DNA of 64,000 nt from positions 30,152-94,151 of the forward strand of contig CAYLNL010000010.1 in NCBI GenBank assembly GCA_964385175.1, read 5' to 3'. Within the stretch, counting starts at the first letter, position 1; every line of letters starts with the position of its first letter. Shown here in pieces: positions 7,028 to 16,295 of this stretch. A program made the position numbers and the translations under genes. A model generated the notes under the pieces. It worked only from the letters and a program-made list of their open reading frames with translations, searched no databases and was not told where the DNA came from. The DNA is from CAYLNL01 sp964385175. Lineage in GTDB: Bacteria > Bacteroidota > Bacteroidia > Flavobacteriales > Flavobacteriaceae.

Positions 7028-8593
7028 ATGAAATCTAATATGATATTGATTATAATTGGAATAGTCGGAGTTTTAATGGGCTTTCTCTTGGCTAAAATTA
7101 TAGAACGCGCCCGAGCTTCTAAATTGATAGCCCAGGCGAAAAAAGAAGCTCACTCTCTCCTGAAAGAGGCTAACCTGGAAGCTGAAACCATTAAAAAAGA
7201 TAAAATACTCCAGGCTAAGGAAAAATTTTTAGAGCTGAAAGCCGAACACGAAAAAGTAATTATCGCCAAAGAAAAAAAAATAACCGAAGCCGAAAAACGA
7301 ATTAAAGACAAAGAATCTCATATTGCCATTGAGATAGAGAAGAATAAGCGGTTAACCGATAGTCTTGAAGAAAAAATAAAAGGGTATGACCGTAGAACGG
7401 AGTTCTTAGAGAAGAAACAATCTGATTTAGAAAAACTTCACAAGCGCCAGGTGGAACAATTAGAGGTTATCGCTGGCTTTTCTGCCGAAGCTGCTAAAGC
7501 AGAATTGGTAGAGTCGTTGAAAGCTGAGGCTAAAACAGATGCTATGGCATATATCCAAACCATAATGGAAGAAGCCAAACTCACCGCCCAGCAGGAAGCT
7601 AAAAAAATAGTTATCAATACCATCCAGCGAATTGGTACGGAGGAGGCGGTTGAAAATTGTGTATCGGTCTTTAATATTGAATCAGACGATGTGAAGGGCC
7701 GAATTATAGGGCGCGAGGGTAGGAATATACGGGCTTTGGAAGCTGCTACAGGTATTGAAATTATCGTGGATGATACTCCAGAGGCTATTATTCTTTCGGG
7801 TTTTGACCCAGTTCGCCGCGAAATAGCGCGTTTATCGCTCCACCGCCTGGTTACAGATGGGAGAATTCACCCTGCCCGTATTGAAGAGGTGGTGGCTAAA
7901 ATAGCCCAGCAGATAGATGAAGAAATAGCAGAGGTGGGTAAGCGCACGGTGATAGATTTGGGAATTCATGGGTTGCACCCGGAACTTATTAAAATAGTTG
8001 GCAGAATGAAATATCGTTCTTCTTACGGGCAAAACCTTTTACAACACTCCCGTGAGGTAGCTAAACTTTGCGGGGTAATGGCTGCTGAGTTGGGGTTAAA
8101 TGCTAAAGTGGCTAAACGAGCCGGCTTGCTGCACGATATTGGAAAAGTGCCAGATACTGAAACCGAAATGCCTCATGCCCTGTTAGGAATGGAATGGGCG
8201 GAAAAATACGGTGAAAAACCCGAGGTATGCAATGCCATTGGCGCTCACCACGATGAGGTGGATATGAAAACACTCTATGCCCCTATTGTGCAGGTATGCG
8301 ATGCCATTAGCGGTGCGCGCCCCGGCGCCCGAAGGCAGGTGATGGATTCTTACATACAACGGCTTAAAGATTTGGAGACGGTGGCGTTTAGTTTTGGCGG
8401 TGTTAAAAAGGCCTATGCTATACAAGCTGGCAGGGAATTGCGTGTTATCGTGGAAAGTGAAAAGGTGAGTGATGAACGGGCTGCGGAACTTTCTTTCCAG
8501 ATTTCCCAGAAAATTCAAACTGATATGACGTATCCCGGGCAGGTTAAAGTTACTGTAATACGGGAAACCCGCGCGGTGAATGTGGCTAAGTAA
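7028..8593 (+). CDS. rny: Ribonuclease Y
   Basis: A 521-residue membrane-anchored endoribonuclease that starts mRNA decay. Residues 5-23 are the single membrane helix, followed by a long Lys/Glu-rich coiled coil to about residue 200. A KH domain carries GRIIGREGRNIRALE, and the HD domain carries HDIGK (with HSREVAKL before it), the metal-binding catalytic centre. Length and domain order are those of a full-size RNase Y. It begins 22 nt after the terminator of the 6S-like RNA, so it either has its own promoter in that short space or depends on read-through. Confidence 0.96.
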   Translation: MKSNMILIIIGIVGVLMGFLLAKIIERARASKLIAQAKKEAHSLLKEANLEAETIKKDKILQAKEKFLELKAEHEKVIIAKEKKITEAEKRIKDKESHIAIEIEKNKRLTDSLEEKIKGYDRRTEFLEKKQSDLEKLHKRQVEQLEVIAGFSAEAAKAELVESLKAEAKTDAMAYIQTIMEEAKLTAQQEAKKIVINTIQRIGTEEAVENCVSVFNIESDDVKGRIIGREGRNIRALEAATGIEIIVDDTPEAIILSGFDPVRREIARLSLHRLVTDGRIHPARIEEVVAKIAQQIDEEIAEVGKRTVIDLGIHGLHPELIKIVGRMKYRSSYGQNLLQHSREVAKLCGVMAAELGLNAKVAKRAGLLHDIGKVPDTETEMPHALLGMEWAEKYGEKPEVCNAIGAHHDEVDMKTLYAPIVQVCDAISGARPGARRQVMDSYIQRLKDLETVAFSFGGVKKAYAIQAGRELRVIVESEKVSDERAAELSFQISQKIQTDMTYPGQVKVTVIRETRAVNVAK

Positions 8594-8672
8594 CCGGGAT
8601 TTGGGCTAATACCCGATTGGTAAAGAAACGCAGCTATTTTAAAAAACTACTTTGCCAGGAGTAGTTGTTATT

Positions 8673-9950
8673 TTACAAAAATTCTAAAACCCGTTCCATT
8701 GCCATGCCTCGAGACCCTTTTATGAGGATAGTTGCAGGAGGGAGAGGGTGTCGGTGTAAGAATTTTTTCAGTGTTTCAATATCGTTATATACCGGGAAAG
8801 AGGTGCGGGTATTGCAAAAATGCGCTCCTACCAGGTGCACCTCATGTAGCCCTAATGTTTCAAGATAGTTTACCACTGCCTGGTGCTCCTTTAGGGCTTC
8901 ATCGCCCAACTCAAACATATCTCCTAACAATACCACTTTGCGGGAGCCAGGAAAACTAACCAAATTATCTAAGGCTGCTTTCATGCTGGTAGGGTTAGCA
9001 TTGTAGGCATCTAATATAATGGTGTGCCCGTTTTTTTCCATAAGCTGGGAGCGGTTATTGGCAGGCTCATATTCTTCTATCGCTTCTTTTACCTGGTATA
9101 AGGGAATTTCAAAATAAAGCCCCGCCGTTATCGCCAGCGCTATATTGGTAAAATTATACGCTCCTGTGAGTTGCGAAGGTAGCAGGCTGTCTGCAACCGT
9201 TACCGTTAAAAATGGCTTTTCTGAATGGAGTTCTATGAGCAGGTTTCCCCGCCCGGCCTGTTTACTAAAGCCGTATTTTTTAGGATAGTTTTTCAACGCA
9301 TTAACCTGTATAGCATCATCGGCATTATAAAAAATAGTTTTTTCATGTTGCATAAGATGCTCATATAACTCGCTTTTCCCTTTAATTACCCCTTCTACCC
9401 CTCCAAAACCTTCTAAATGCGCCTTGCCGAAGTTAGTAATGCAACCATAATCGGGCATTGCAAGAGATGAAAGAAAGGCAATTTCTCCCTGGTGGTTAGC
9501 GCCCATTTCTACCACGCCTATATGGGTGGTTGCATCCATAGCCAGCAGGGTAAGGGGTACCCCGATGTGGTTGTTTAGGTTGCCCTGAGTAGCCACCGTT
9601 TTAAATTTTTTGGCAAGAACCAAATGAAGTAATTCCTTGGTAGTGGTTTTTCCGTTGCTGCCTGTGAGGGCCAGGATGGGAATGCCCAGTTTTTTCCGAT
9701 GGTAGGCAGCTACTTGTTGTAAACTGCTCAACACATTATCTACCAGCAATACCCGCTCATGGGTTTTATAAACTTCTTCATCTATTATAGCATACGAAGC
9801 CCCTTTTCGCAGAGCCTCCTCTGCATAGGCATTTCCATTAAACCGGTCGCCTTTTAAGGCGAAGAAGATAGCGCCTTCTTCTATACATCGGCTATCCGTA
9901 ACAACCTTTGGATGGCTCAAGTAGAGAGCGTATAAGGTATCAATATTCAT
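8673..9950 (-). CDS. murF: UDP-MurNAc-tripeptide--D-Ala-D-Ala ligase
   Basis: A 425-residue cytoplasmic Mur ligase that adds D-Ala-D-Ala to the UDP-MurNAc tripeptide. The P-loop TGSNGKTTTKELL lies at about residues 96-108. ATG 9950 was chosen because the -7 element at 9980-9987 and the family N-terminus (MNIDTLYALYLSH) rule out the longer frame, whose extra 47 residues look like a spurious hydrophobic stretch. It lies downstream of gldJ, as in Flavobacterium johnsoniae, but here the dinD remnant separates the two. Confidence 0.95.
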   Translation of the reverse strand: MNIDTLYALYLSHPKVVTDSRCIEEGAIFFALKGDRFNGNAYAEEALRKGASYAIIDEEVYKTHERVLLVDNVLSSLQQVAAYHRKKLGIPILALTGSNGKTTTKELLHLVLAKKFKTVATQGNLNNHIGVPLTLLAMDATTHIGVVEMGANHQGEIAFLSSLAMPDYGCITNFGKAHLEGFGGVEGVIKGKSELYEHLMQHEKTIFYNADDAIQVNALKNYPKKYGFSKQAGRGNLLIELHSEKPFLTVTVADSLLPSQLTGAYNFTNIALAITAGLYFEIPLYQVKEAIEEYEPANNRSQLMEKNGHTIILDAYNANPTSMKAALDNLVSFPGSRKVVLLGDMFELGDEALKEHQAVVNYLETLGLHEVHLVGAHFCNTRTSFPVYNDIETLKKFLHRHPLPPATILIKGSRGMAMERVLEFL

Positions 9951-9970
9951 AATATATAAAAGGACTATAA

Positions 9971-10271
9971 ATGAAACATCAAATATACAAATCAATAAAT
10001 TCCACCCATCCACTATTTCCAAAAGAATAGATACCAGATAAATTATGCTAAAGAAGCCTGTAAAAATGCAGGAGAACATGTCTCTGACCATTTTGCTGAC
10101 ATCAGCAAAATGGTCGAGTTAGGCAGCAGCTCAGTTAGAGAAATAGAGGATATAGCGCTAACCCGCTATGCCTGTTACCTGATAGCTCAGAATGGCGATA
10201 CTTCTAAAAATGAAATAGCGTTTGCCCAAACGTATTTTGCCGTTCAAACCCGAAAACAAGAAATTGAGTAA
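9971..10271 (+). pseudogene. dinD (DNA-damage-inducible protein D) remnant
   Basis: From 10047 the forward strand reads 74 codons (AKEACKNAGEHVSDHFADIS, then KMVELG and RYACYLIAQNGD) ending in AQTYFAVQTRKQEIE and a TAA at 10269. This is the central segment of DinD, a protein of about 280 residues whose N-terminal half is a BRO-N-like domain. A possible original start, ATG 9971 (MKHQIYKS), is in another frame and the roughly 50 residues between are missing; the C-terminal half is also absent. It is a decayed gene, opposite in strand to its neighbours and placed exactly between gldJ and murF. Confidence 0.8.
9980..9987 (-). promoter_or_regulatory. -7 element of murF
   Basis: The reverse strand reads TATATTTG, 29 nt before the murF ATG at 9950. 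This gives murF its own promoter despite the usual gldJ-murF pairing. Confidence 0.6.
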
Positions 10272-10389
10272 AACTACAAGGAAACTAAAATAACCAGCAA
10301 TAATTGAATGAAAAACCATATAAAGGATTCCCTGGCAGGCAACAGGAGAGAGAAGCCTTATCCTAAAAGGATAAAGATGGAGACAGTGG

Positions 10390-12054
10390 CTAACTTCTCG
10401 CTTTCTTTTTCTTTGTAGATTTTGAGCCTACGCGAGACATGGCGCAACGGAAACCAATATAATCGCTGGCTAAATATTGTGGCATATATCGTCGTTGGGC
10501 GGGGTCTAACCAATAAGCGCGGTCTTTCCATGAGCCACCTTTAAACACCCGTACCTCATCGTCTATAAGAGTAGTTCTTTTGGCAGATTTATCGGCTTCC
10601 TTTACCAAATTGCCAAGAGAATCTCTATAAATGCGATGTTTGGGTGAGTTGTACATTCGTTTTTTAGACAGTTTTCCATCTTCATCTTCCGTATAATCAT
10701 AGTAACGACCAGATGCTAAATCTCCATCTCCGTAGTTTCGGTTATCGCTCTTAGAAAAATTAGGACGCAGATATGTATCATCTTCATTTACAGGCGTAGT
10801 TCTCACCTCACCAGGCAGGCTACGGGCTATAATTCTCCCGTTGCTCAAGGTATCATATACAACAGCATTACTGCCGGTAACTATAGCTTTCCCATCTTTG
10901 CCAATAGCTGTCCGGGTATAAACATTTCCCCGATAATAATTAAAATCGTTTGTACCATCATCAATAATAGGTCTATACACGTCTGCCACCCATTCAGCCA
11001 CATTGCCCCCCATATCATACAACCCATAATCATTTGCAGGATAAGATTTTACAGCAACAGTAATATCAGCCCCGTCATCAGACCATCCCGCAATACCGCC
11101 ATAATCGCCCTTTCCCTGTTTAAAATTCGCTAACTGGTCGCCCCGGCTGCTTCGCTTGCCAGAACGCGTATAATCGCCCTGCCAGGGATACTTTTTCTTA
11201 CCCCTGTAGTTGTTATATTCCCGTACCCCCGAAAGCCCTAACGCTGCATATTCCCATTCAGCTTCGGTAGGCAAGCGGTATTCAGGAAGAATAACACCGG
11301 TGCTTCTGCCTGCATAAACTACCTGGGAACTGTCTTTCTCTCGTTTCCCTATGCCTTTCTTGCCTTGCAGCGAATCTATGGCGCCTCCATAAGTAGCTTT
11401 AGGCGACAATAAATAGGTTTGAGTATTAAAAGCGCTTCCCACTTCGCCGTTCATAGGAGCATACTTAGCATCCTTTGCCAAATAGCCTTCCCGCTCCAGG
11501 ATACGCTCGTTTACCCGGTCGGTACGCCATTCGCAATATTGCACAGCCTGTATCCAACTAACCCCCACTACCGGGTAATTGGCATAAGCAGGGTGCCGAA
11601 GATAATTATTTACCATTACCTCATTGTCTCCCAGCGGATTTCGCCACACTAACGTATCGGGCAACGCCCCGTAGTAAATATCTTTATAATTGGGATTATC
11701 AGGCGGGAACACCTTTCGCAACCAGTCTAAGTACTCCACATACATCATATTGGTTACCTCGGTCTCATCCATATAAAAAGACTGTACGTGCTGTTGGGAA
11801 GGAGAATTATTCCAATCATACATAATATCATCCTGCACTTTTCCCATCGTGAAAGTGCCTCCTTCAATAAAAACCATGCCAGGGGCGGTTTCCTGCTCTT
11901 TAAAAGAAGTATTGTATTGAAAACCACCTTCTTTGGCATTAATATTCCATCCGGTGGCCCTGGAAACATTTTTAGAGCCGGATGAAGAACATCCTCCCAA
12001 TGCAAAAGTTAATAACAGGCTACTATAAAAAACAACCATCGGCGAGGTTCTCAT
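10390..12054 (-). CDS. gldJ: Gliding motility / type IX secretion lipoprotein GldJ
   Basis: A 554-residue lipoprotein with a type II signal and lipobox LGGC (Cys22). The rest is a formylglycine-generating-enzyme-like fold: GMVFIEGGTFTMG near residue 58, VVGVSWIQAVQYCEWRTDRV in the middle, and GGSWKDRAYWLDPAQRRYMP with FRCAMSR at the end. Length and the segments WNINAKEGGFQYNT and QQHVQSFYMDETEVTNMMY match GldJ rather than the shorter GldK. GldJ is needed for gliding and stabilises GldK in the type IX secretion machinery. The family lacks sulfatase-maturase activity as far as is known. It is followed by murF in the usual flavobacterial order. Confidence 0.95.
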   Translation of the reverse strand: MRTSPMVVFYSSLLLTFALGGCSSSGSKNVSRATGWNINAKEGGFQYNTSFKEQETAPGMVFIEGGTFTMGKVQDDIMYDWNNSPSQQHVQSFYMDETEVTNMMYVEYLDWLRKVFPPDNPNYKDIYYGALPDTLVWRNPLGDNEVMVNNYLRHPAYANYPVVGVSWIQAVQYCEWRTDRVNERILEREGYLAKDAKYAPMNGEVGSAFNTQTYLLSPKATYGGAIDSLQGKKGIGKREKDSSQVVYAGRSTGVILPEYRLPTEAEWEYAALGLSGVREYNNYRGKKKYPWQGDYTRSGKRSSRGDQLANFKQGKGDYGGIAGWSDDGADITVAVKSYPANDYGLYDMGGNVAEWVADVYRPIIDDGTNDFNYYRGNVYTRTAIGKDGKAIVTGSNAVVYDTLSNGRIIARSLPGEVRTTPVNEDDTYLRPNFSKSDNRNYGDGDLASGRYYDYTEDEDGKLSKKRMYNSPKHRIYRDSLGNLVKEADKSAKRTTLIDDEVRVFKGGSWKDRAYWLDPAQRRYMPQYLASDYIGFRCAMSRVGSKSTKKKKARS

Positions 12055-12224
12055 AATCTATATATAAATTTCGGATGCAATATTAAAATAATCTCTGGGA
12101 ATACAAACTATTTTTCTATGTATTCCTCACCTATGAACGCAGACTAAATAGGTTTATTGTATGGGAAGATTACCCTTAAACAATAATGGGCAGAGATAGA
12201 AATTTTCATAAAAACTATCTAAAA

Positions 12225-12300
12225 TAAAAAGCCCGGTCTTGTGAACCGGACTTTTTGAACAACTTATAAACCTGCTATGAAACTTCCATAATGGAAGTTG
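12225..12300 (-). ncRNA. Small RNA candidate, family copy A
   Basis: The reverse strand has, in order: -7 element TATATTTG (12311-12304), a hairpin AACTTCC-ATTAT-GGAAGTT (12299-12281), a 23-nt linker beginning TCATAGCAGGTTTATAAG (12280-12258), and a terminator hairpin GTCCGGTTC...GACCGGGC with five T (12256-12226). The linker recurs without change at 30369-30391, again between a variable hairpin and a terminator. No ORF is present. The layout suggests a trans-acting sRNA of about 75 nt with the linker as its seed. Confidence 0.6.
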
Positions 12301-12303
12301 CCA

Positions 12304-12311
12304 CAAATATA
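12304..12311 (-). promoter_or_regulatory. -7 element of small RNA A
   Basis: TATATTTG on the reverse strand, about 5 nt before the first hairpin of the small RNA. Confidence 0.55.
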
Positions 12312-12403
12312 TAGTATTAATTTTAAAAAAAATCACTATCCATGAATAAACTTTATATAAACTTTTATACGAATGGAAGGGAAAGCTCATTTTTATATCC
12401 GCG

Positions 12404-12421
12404 TTACTATATATATAGTAA
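12404..12421. promoter_or_regulatory. Perfect 18-bp palindrome upstream of AlbA_2 gene
   Basis: TTACTATATATATAGTAA is its own reverse complement. It lies 55 nt before the -7 element of the gene at 12513, where a dimeric regulator could bind. AT-rich palindromes can also arise by chance. Confidence 0.35.
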
Positions 12422-12475
12422 TCTTCTTGCGTAGGTTTCTGATGTCATTTTCATAGCCACGTCACTATAAGTTAG

Positions 12476-12483
12476 TACCTTTG
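12476..12483 (+). promoter_or_regulatory. -7 element of AlbA_2 gene
   Basis: TACCTTTG, 30 nt before the ATG at 12513. Confidence 0.65.
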
Positions 12484-12512
12484 TTTCAATAATAAGCCGT
12501 TGCCCGTTTGCC

Positions 12513-13649
12513 ATGATTAATAAACGCCTTTTGGTAAAAAATTTATTAGCCTACACCAATGAAAATAGTTTTTATGATAAAAAACAATTTCTTAATCTTG
12601 GCGACCGTGAGGGAAAGGCAAAATTTTTAAAACACGTATGTGCATTAGCTAACTCTAACCCTAAAAATAATTCGTATTTAGTAATTGGGGTAACCGATGA
12701 AGATGCAGTTATTGAAGGAGTAGATTTTTTTGACGATAGTAAAATTCAAAACCTGGTAAACGCTTATTTGGAAAACCCGCCTGCCATAGCCTATGAAAAT
12801 ATCCCGTTTCCTCACCTCCCGCAAGGAAAAGTGGTAGGCCTGGTAACGATTGCCTCCAGTGGAAAAGTTTGTTTTCTGAAAAAAAATATATGGAAATACA
12901 CCAGCCAAAGCGCATTTTTCAGGGAAGGGAGCACCAGTATCCTTAAAACGAGCGCAACCCCTCTTCAAGATGTAAATGCTGCTACTGTGGCAGAAATAGA
13001 GCACTATTCCGTTAACAATATAGAACATACCCTGCACGGGGTTATTGACTTTTTGCATAATGGGCGAAAAGACCTGGAAACCCATTATAAAGTGTTTAAG
13101 GAACAGTTTGTACTTTGCTGGGCAGGGCTTCCCAAGAAAGTAAAGGATAAAACCTATTTTTCCCGCGTAGATATTGAACTAATAAATGAACAAGTGAAAC
13201 TCTTCTATTCTACCTTAGATGAGGTGGAAATACACTATACAGAAGACTCCTTCACTACTATAGAATATGTTCACCTAGGGCTTCATAACCAGCAAAAATA
13301 CTATCCGTTAGAAACAGTTAGTATTGATTTTAAAGATAATGGAACCTACCAAATAAATAGCTGCATTATTTTTCAACCTCCCCAATACGACAAAAAAATG
13401 CTCTATCATGTATATAATGCCAATAATAACCTTTTAGATAAACTGGTTAAAAAACTTCCTCTCACTTCCGCCGAGACCAACGATTTGAAAGACCTTCCTG
13501 CTACCTATCTTATCTGTGCTCTTAACGGGTTTGAGGATAGTAAGGAAAAATTAGAAACACACCGCTCCCTTCTTAAACAGTATGATATGCGAATATATGC
13601 TTCTGTGAAAGAAGTATTGCGAATTATGAGAAAAATAAAATACAATTAA
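12513..13649 (+). CDS. AlbA_2 (Schlafen-type) domain protein
   Basis: A 378-residue protein. The N-terminal half (about 15-160) is an AlbA_2/Schlafen-like domain: ENSFYDKKQFLNL, then KFLKHVCALANSNPKNNSYL, VIGVTDED and the FFREGSTS strand. Proteins of this shape are conserved in Flavobacteriaceae and usually annotated as ATP- or nucleic-acid-binding; the true role is unknown. The C-terminal half (CWAGLPKKVKDKTYFSRVDI onward) is conserved in the same family but unnamed. It is followed after 10 nt by a metallophosphoesterase, so the two are probably co-transcribed. Confidence 0.85.
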   Translation: MINKRLLVKNLLAYTNENSFYDKKQFLNLGDREGKAKFLKHVCALANSNPKNNSYLVIGVTDEDAVIEGVDFFDDSKIQNLVNAYLENPPAIAYENIPFPHLPQGKVVGLVTIASSGKVCFLKKNIWKYTSQSAFFREGSTSILKTSATPLQDVNAATVAEIEHYSVNNIEHTLHGVIDFLHNGRKDLETHYKVFKEQFVLCWAGLPKKVKDKTYFSRVDIELINEQVKLFYSTLDEVEIHYTEDSFTTIEYVHLGLHNQQKYYPLETVSIDFKDNGTYQINSCIIFQPPQYDKKMLYHVYNANNNLLDKLVKKLPLTSAETNDLKDLPATYLICALNGFEDSKEKLETHRSLLKQYDMRIYASVKEVLRIMRKIKYN

Positions 13650-13659
13650 AAACTAATAG

Positions 13660-14412
13660 ATGGAAAATCCTATTGATGTATCACAACGAAGAACCTTTGT
13701 TGTAGGCGATATACATGGCGCCTGGAAAGCTCTTCGGCAGGTACTGGAAAGAGCAGATATTTTGCAAAACGACCTGTTGATATTTCTGGGCGATTATGTA
13801 GATGGCTGGAGCGATGCCCCTGCCGTGTTAGATGCACTAATAACATTACAAAAAATTCAACCCTGCTTATTTATAAGGGGAAATCATGACCAACTTTGCC
13901 ATGAATGGTTGTTGACCGGAAAAGCCAAGGAACAATGGCTAGACCAGGGCGGGAGCATTACAGTAGAGGCTTATAAAACTATTTCCCATGAAACCAAAAT
14001 AAAACACATTCAATTTTTAGAATCCCTGCGAAACTATTACATAGATACTAAAAACCGCCTCTTCCTTCATGCCGGTTTCACCAGCCAGCACGGAGTGGCG
14101 TATGAGCATTTCCCTGAGCTCTTTTACTGGGACAGAACCCTCTGGGAAACAGCCCTCGCTCTTAACCCGCTACTATCCCGGAATCACCCCTTCTATCCCA
14201 AACGTTTCTTGCACTATTCAGAAATTTATATCGGCCATACCCCCGTTACCCGCATCCACAAAACCATACCTGTACAAGCTGCCAATGTGTGGAATATAGA
14301 TACTGGCGCCGCCTATGGCTACCCTCTAACTCTTATGGATATAGATACTAAGCGTTTCTGGCAGAGCGACCCCATAAGAGAATTATATCCTCATGAAAAA
14401 GGCAGGGATTAA
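13660..14412 (+). CDS. Calcineurin-like metallophosphoesterase
   Basis: A 250-residue cytoplasmic phosphatase of the PPP/bacterial serine-threonine phosphatase type. All metal-ligand blocks are present: GDIHGAW (about 17-23), GDYVDGWSD, RGNHDQ, FLHAGF and the C-terminal GHTPV. Related enzymes are protein phosphatases or ApaH-like nucleotide hydrolases; the substrate cannot be told from the sequence. It has no signal peptide and follows the AlbA_2 gene closely. Confidence 0.9.
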   Translation: MENPIDVSQRRTFVVGDIHGAWKALRQVLERADILQNDLLIFLGDYVDGWSDAPAVLDALITLQKIQPCLFIRGNHDQLCHEWLLTGKAKEQWLDQGGSITVEAYKTISHETKIKHIQFLESLRNYYIDTKNRLFLHAGFTSQHGVAYEHFPELFYWDRTLWETALALNPLLSRNHPFYPKRFLHYSEIYIGHTPVTRIHKTIPVQAANVWNIDTGAAYGYPLTLMDIDTKRFWQSDPIRELYPHEKGRD

Positions 14413-14477
14413 TGATAACCTCTTTTCACTTTTCTAAAATTCAATCATAGCAGTGTGATGGGTTTAGGCTAAAATCA

Positions 14478-14485
14478 TACATTTG
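14478..14485 (+). promoter_or_regulatory. -7 element of glycosyltransferase operon
   Basis: TACATTTG. The implied transcription start (about 14490) falls on the in-frame GTG at 14490, so translation should begin at ATG 14517 instead. Confidence 0.6.
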
Positions 14486-14516
14486 CCCTGTGCTATTTAA
14501 AAAACAACCTTTCTTT

Positions 14517-15353
14517 ATGACCCCGCCCTCTATAAGTGTTATTATAAGCACCTACAACCAGCCTAAATGGTTAGAAAAGGTACTTTGGGGCTACAGTGTG
14601 CAAACCTATAAAGATTTTGAAATCATTATTGCCGATGATGGCTCCGAGGAACAAACAGCGCACCTCATCTCTTCTTTTAAAGAGTATTTTCCTGTGCCGC
14701 TGCAACACCTATGGCATGAAGATAAAGGATACCGTCGCCAGGAGATATTAAATATAGCCATTACTAAAGCTCGTCACGATTATATTATTATGACAGACGG
14801 TGATTGTATTCCCCATAAAAATATGGTAGCTATACACGCAAAACATGCAAAGAAAGGATATTTTCTATCTGGAGGCTACTGCAAAGTAAGCATGAAACTT
14901 AGCAATGCCATTACCCGCGAAGCCATCCTGGCTGGCGATTGTTTCCGGTTAAGATGGTTGCGAAAAATAGATACGATAGGATTTTCCCAGGCTCTGAAAC
15001 TCGGTGCTAAAGGACTATTGGCCCACCTACTAAACCACTTAACACCCACGAGACGAACCTTTAATAATTGCAACTCCTCTGCATGGAAGGCAGATATCGT
15101 TGCTATAAACGGATACGATGAACGGATGAAATATGGAGGTTCTGATGTGGAACTGGGCGACCGCCTGAAAAACAATAGCATAAAAGCCATTCAAGTGCGC
15201 CATACCGCCCTTTGCATTCATTTAGATCATCCCAGGAGCTATAAAACCCCTGAATCTCTTGCCAATAGCTCAACCAGAATAAAATATACAAGAGAAAATA
15301 AAATAATTTTCACCCCTTACGGAATTAAAAAACGAGAACTCATATACCCATGA
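14517..15353 (+). CDS. Family 2 glycosyltransferase A
   Basis: A 278-residue GT-A fold transferase. SVIISTYNQPKWLEKVLWGY begins the Rossmann-like nucleotide-sugar half, IIADDGS holds the first acidic site, and IIMTDGDCIPH holds the DxD metal-binding motif. The C-terminal part (NSSAWKADIVAINGYDERMK, then YGGSDVELGDRL) is the galactosyltransferase-C type found in LPS and capsule transferases. It is the first gene of a three-gene operon: its stop overlaps the epimerase start by ATGA, and a close paralogue lies on the other side of the epimerase. It probably adds a sugar to surface glycan or LPS core. Confidence 0.92.
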   Translation: MTPPSISVIISTYNQPKWLEKVLWGYSVQTYKDFEIIIADDGSEEQTAHLISSFKEYFPVPLQHLWHEDKGYRRQEILNIAITKARHDYIIMTDGDCIPHKNMVAIHAKHAKKGYFLSGGYCKVSMKLSNAITREAILAGDCFRLRWLRKIDTIGFSQALKLGAKGLLAHLLNHLTPTRRTFNNCNSSAWKADIVAINGYDERMKYGGSDVELGDRLKNNSIKAIQVRHTALCIHLDHPRSYKTPESLANSSTRIKYTRENKIIFTPYGIKKRELIYP

Positions 15354-16291
15354 AAATAATAGTTACCGGCGCTGCTGGTTTCATAGGCTCACATGTAGCT
15401 GAATATCTTGTTCGGCAAGGATATGATACGTATGGAATAGACAATCTGTCTAACTATTACAGCCCTTCTCTGAAAAAACAAAATATAATGGACATAGAAC
15501 GCCAGGGCGTACAATTTATAGAGGCTGATTTAACGGAGAACCTTCATACCCGTCTTCCCGGTTCTGTGGACTATATTTTTCACCTGGCGGCACAGCCTGG
15601 CATCTCTGCCAATACCTACCTGCATGAATATGTGAAAAATAATATCTTCGCTACCCAAAACCTGCTGGAGTGGGTGTTACAGTATAATCCCCAGCTTCGT
15701 TGTTTTGTAAATATAGCCACCTCTTCCATTTATGGAAAAATAGCCGATGTACCTGAAGATACAGTTCCCCAGCCCGTTTCCTTCTACGGCATTACCAAAT
15801 GGGCGGCAGAACAGTTAGCGCTAAGCGAACAACGACAAGGTAAACTACCCGTTTGCTCCCTGCGCCTCTATTCAGTTTACGGCCCCCGGGAACGCCCAGA
15901 GAAACTCTATACCAAACTTATTCAGGCTATTTTTAAGAACCAGCCTTTTCCCCTTTATGAAGGAAGTGAGCGCCACTCCCGCAGTTTCACCTATATAGGA
16001 GATGTGGTAAAAGGAATTGCCCAAACCATTGATAAGGAAACCAGTATAAATGGCGAAATTATAAACATAGGTTCTGATGAAGAACACACTACCGCCGAAG
16101 GAATAGCGCTGGTAGAAGAAATCATTGGCAAAAAAGCCCGCTTTCAAAACATACCTTCGCGCCCTGGCGACCAGCTTAGAACCAAAGCAGTTATAAACAA
16201 GGCCCGCAAACTCCTCGGTTATGAACCCTCTACCTCCCTTAGAGAAGGATTACAAGCCCAGGTGAAATGGTGTTCTGAACAATTTTTATAA
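15350..16291 (+). CDS. NAD-dependent nucleotide-sugar epimerase
   Basis: A 313-residue extended SDR. GAAGFIGSHVAEYL (about 7-20) is the NAD-binding glycine motif, HLAAQPG and NIATSSIYG follow, and YGITKWAAEQ holds the catalytic Tyr-x-x-x-Lys. The C-terminal SRSFTYIGDVVKGI and RPGDQLRTKA segments are typical of UDP-glucuronate 4-epimerases and GalE-like enzymes; glucuronate epimerase is the nearest type but this is not certain. Placed between two paralogous glycosyltransferases, it probably makes the donor sugar one of them uses. Confidence 0.9.
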   Translation: MKIIVTGAAGFIGSHVAEYLVRQGYDTYGIDNLSNYYSPSLKKQNIMDIERQGVQFIEADLTENLHTRLPGSVDYIFHLAAQPGISANTYLHEYVKNNIFATQNLLEWVLQYNPQLRCFVNIATSSIYGKIADVPEDTVPQPVSFYGITKWAAEQLALSEQRQGKLPVCSLRLYSVYGPRERPEKLYTKLIQAIFKNQPFPLYEGSERHSRSFTYIGDVVKGIAQTIDKETSINGEIINIGSDEEHTTAEGIALVEEIIGKKARFQNIPSRPGDQLRTKAVINKARKLLGYEPSTSLREGLQAQVKWCSEQFL

Positions 16292-16295
16292 CCCC

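Noticed and set aside
10018..10091. N-terminal extension of murF by 47 residues
   Set aside because: It crosses the -7 element at 9980-9987 and the dinD remnant; the family N-terminus begins at 9950.
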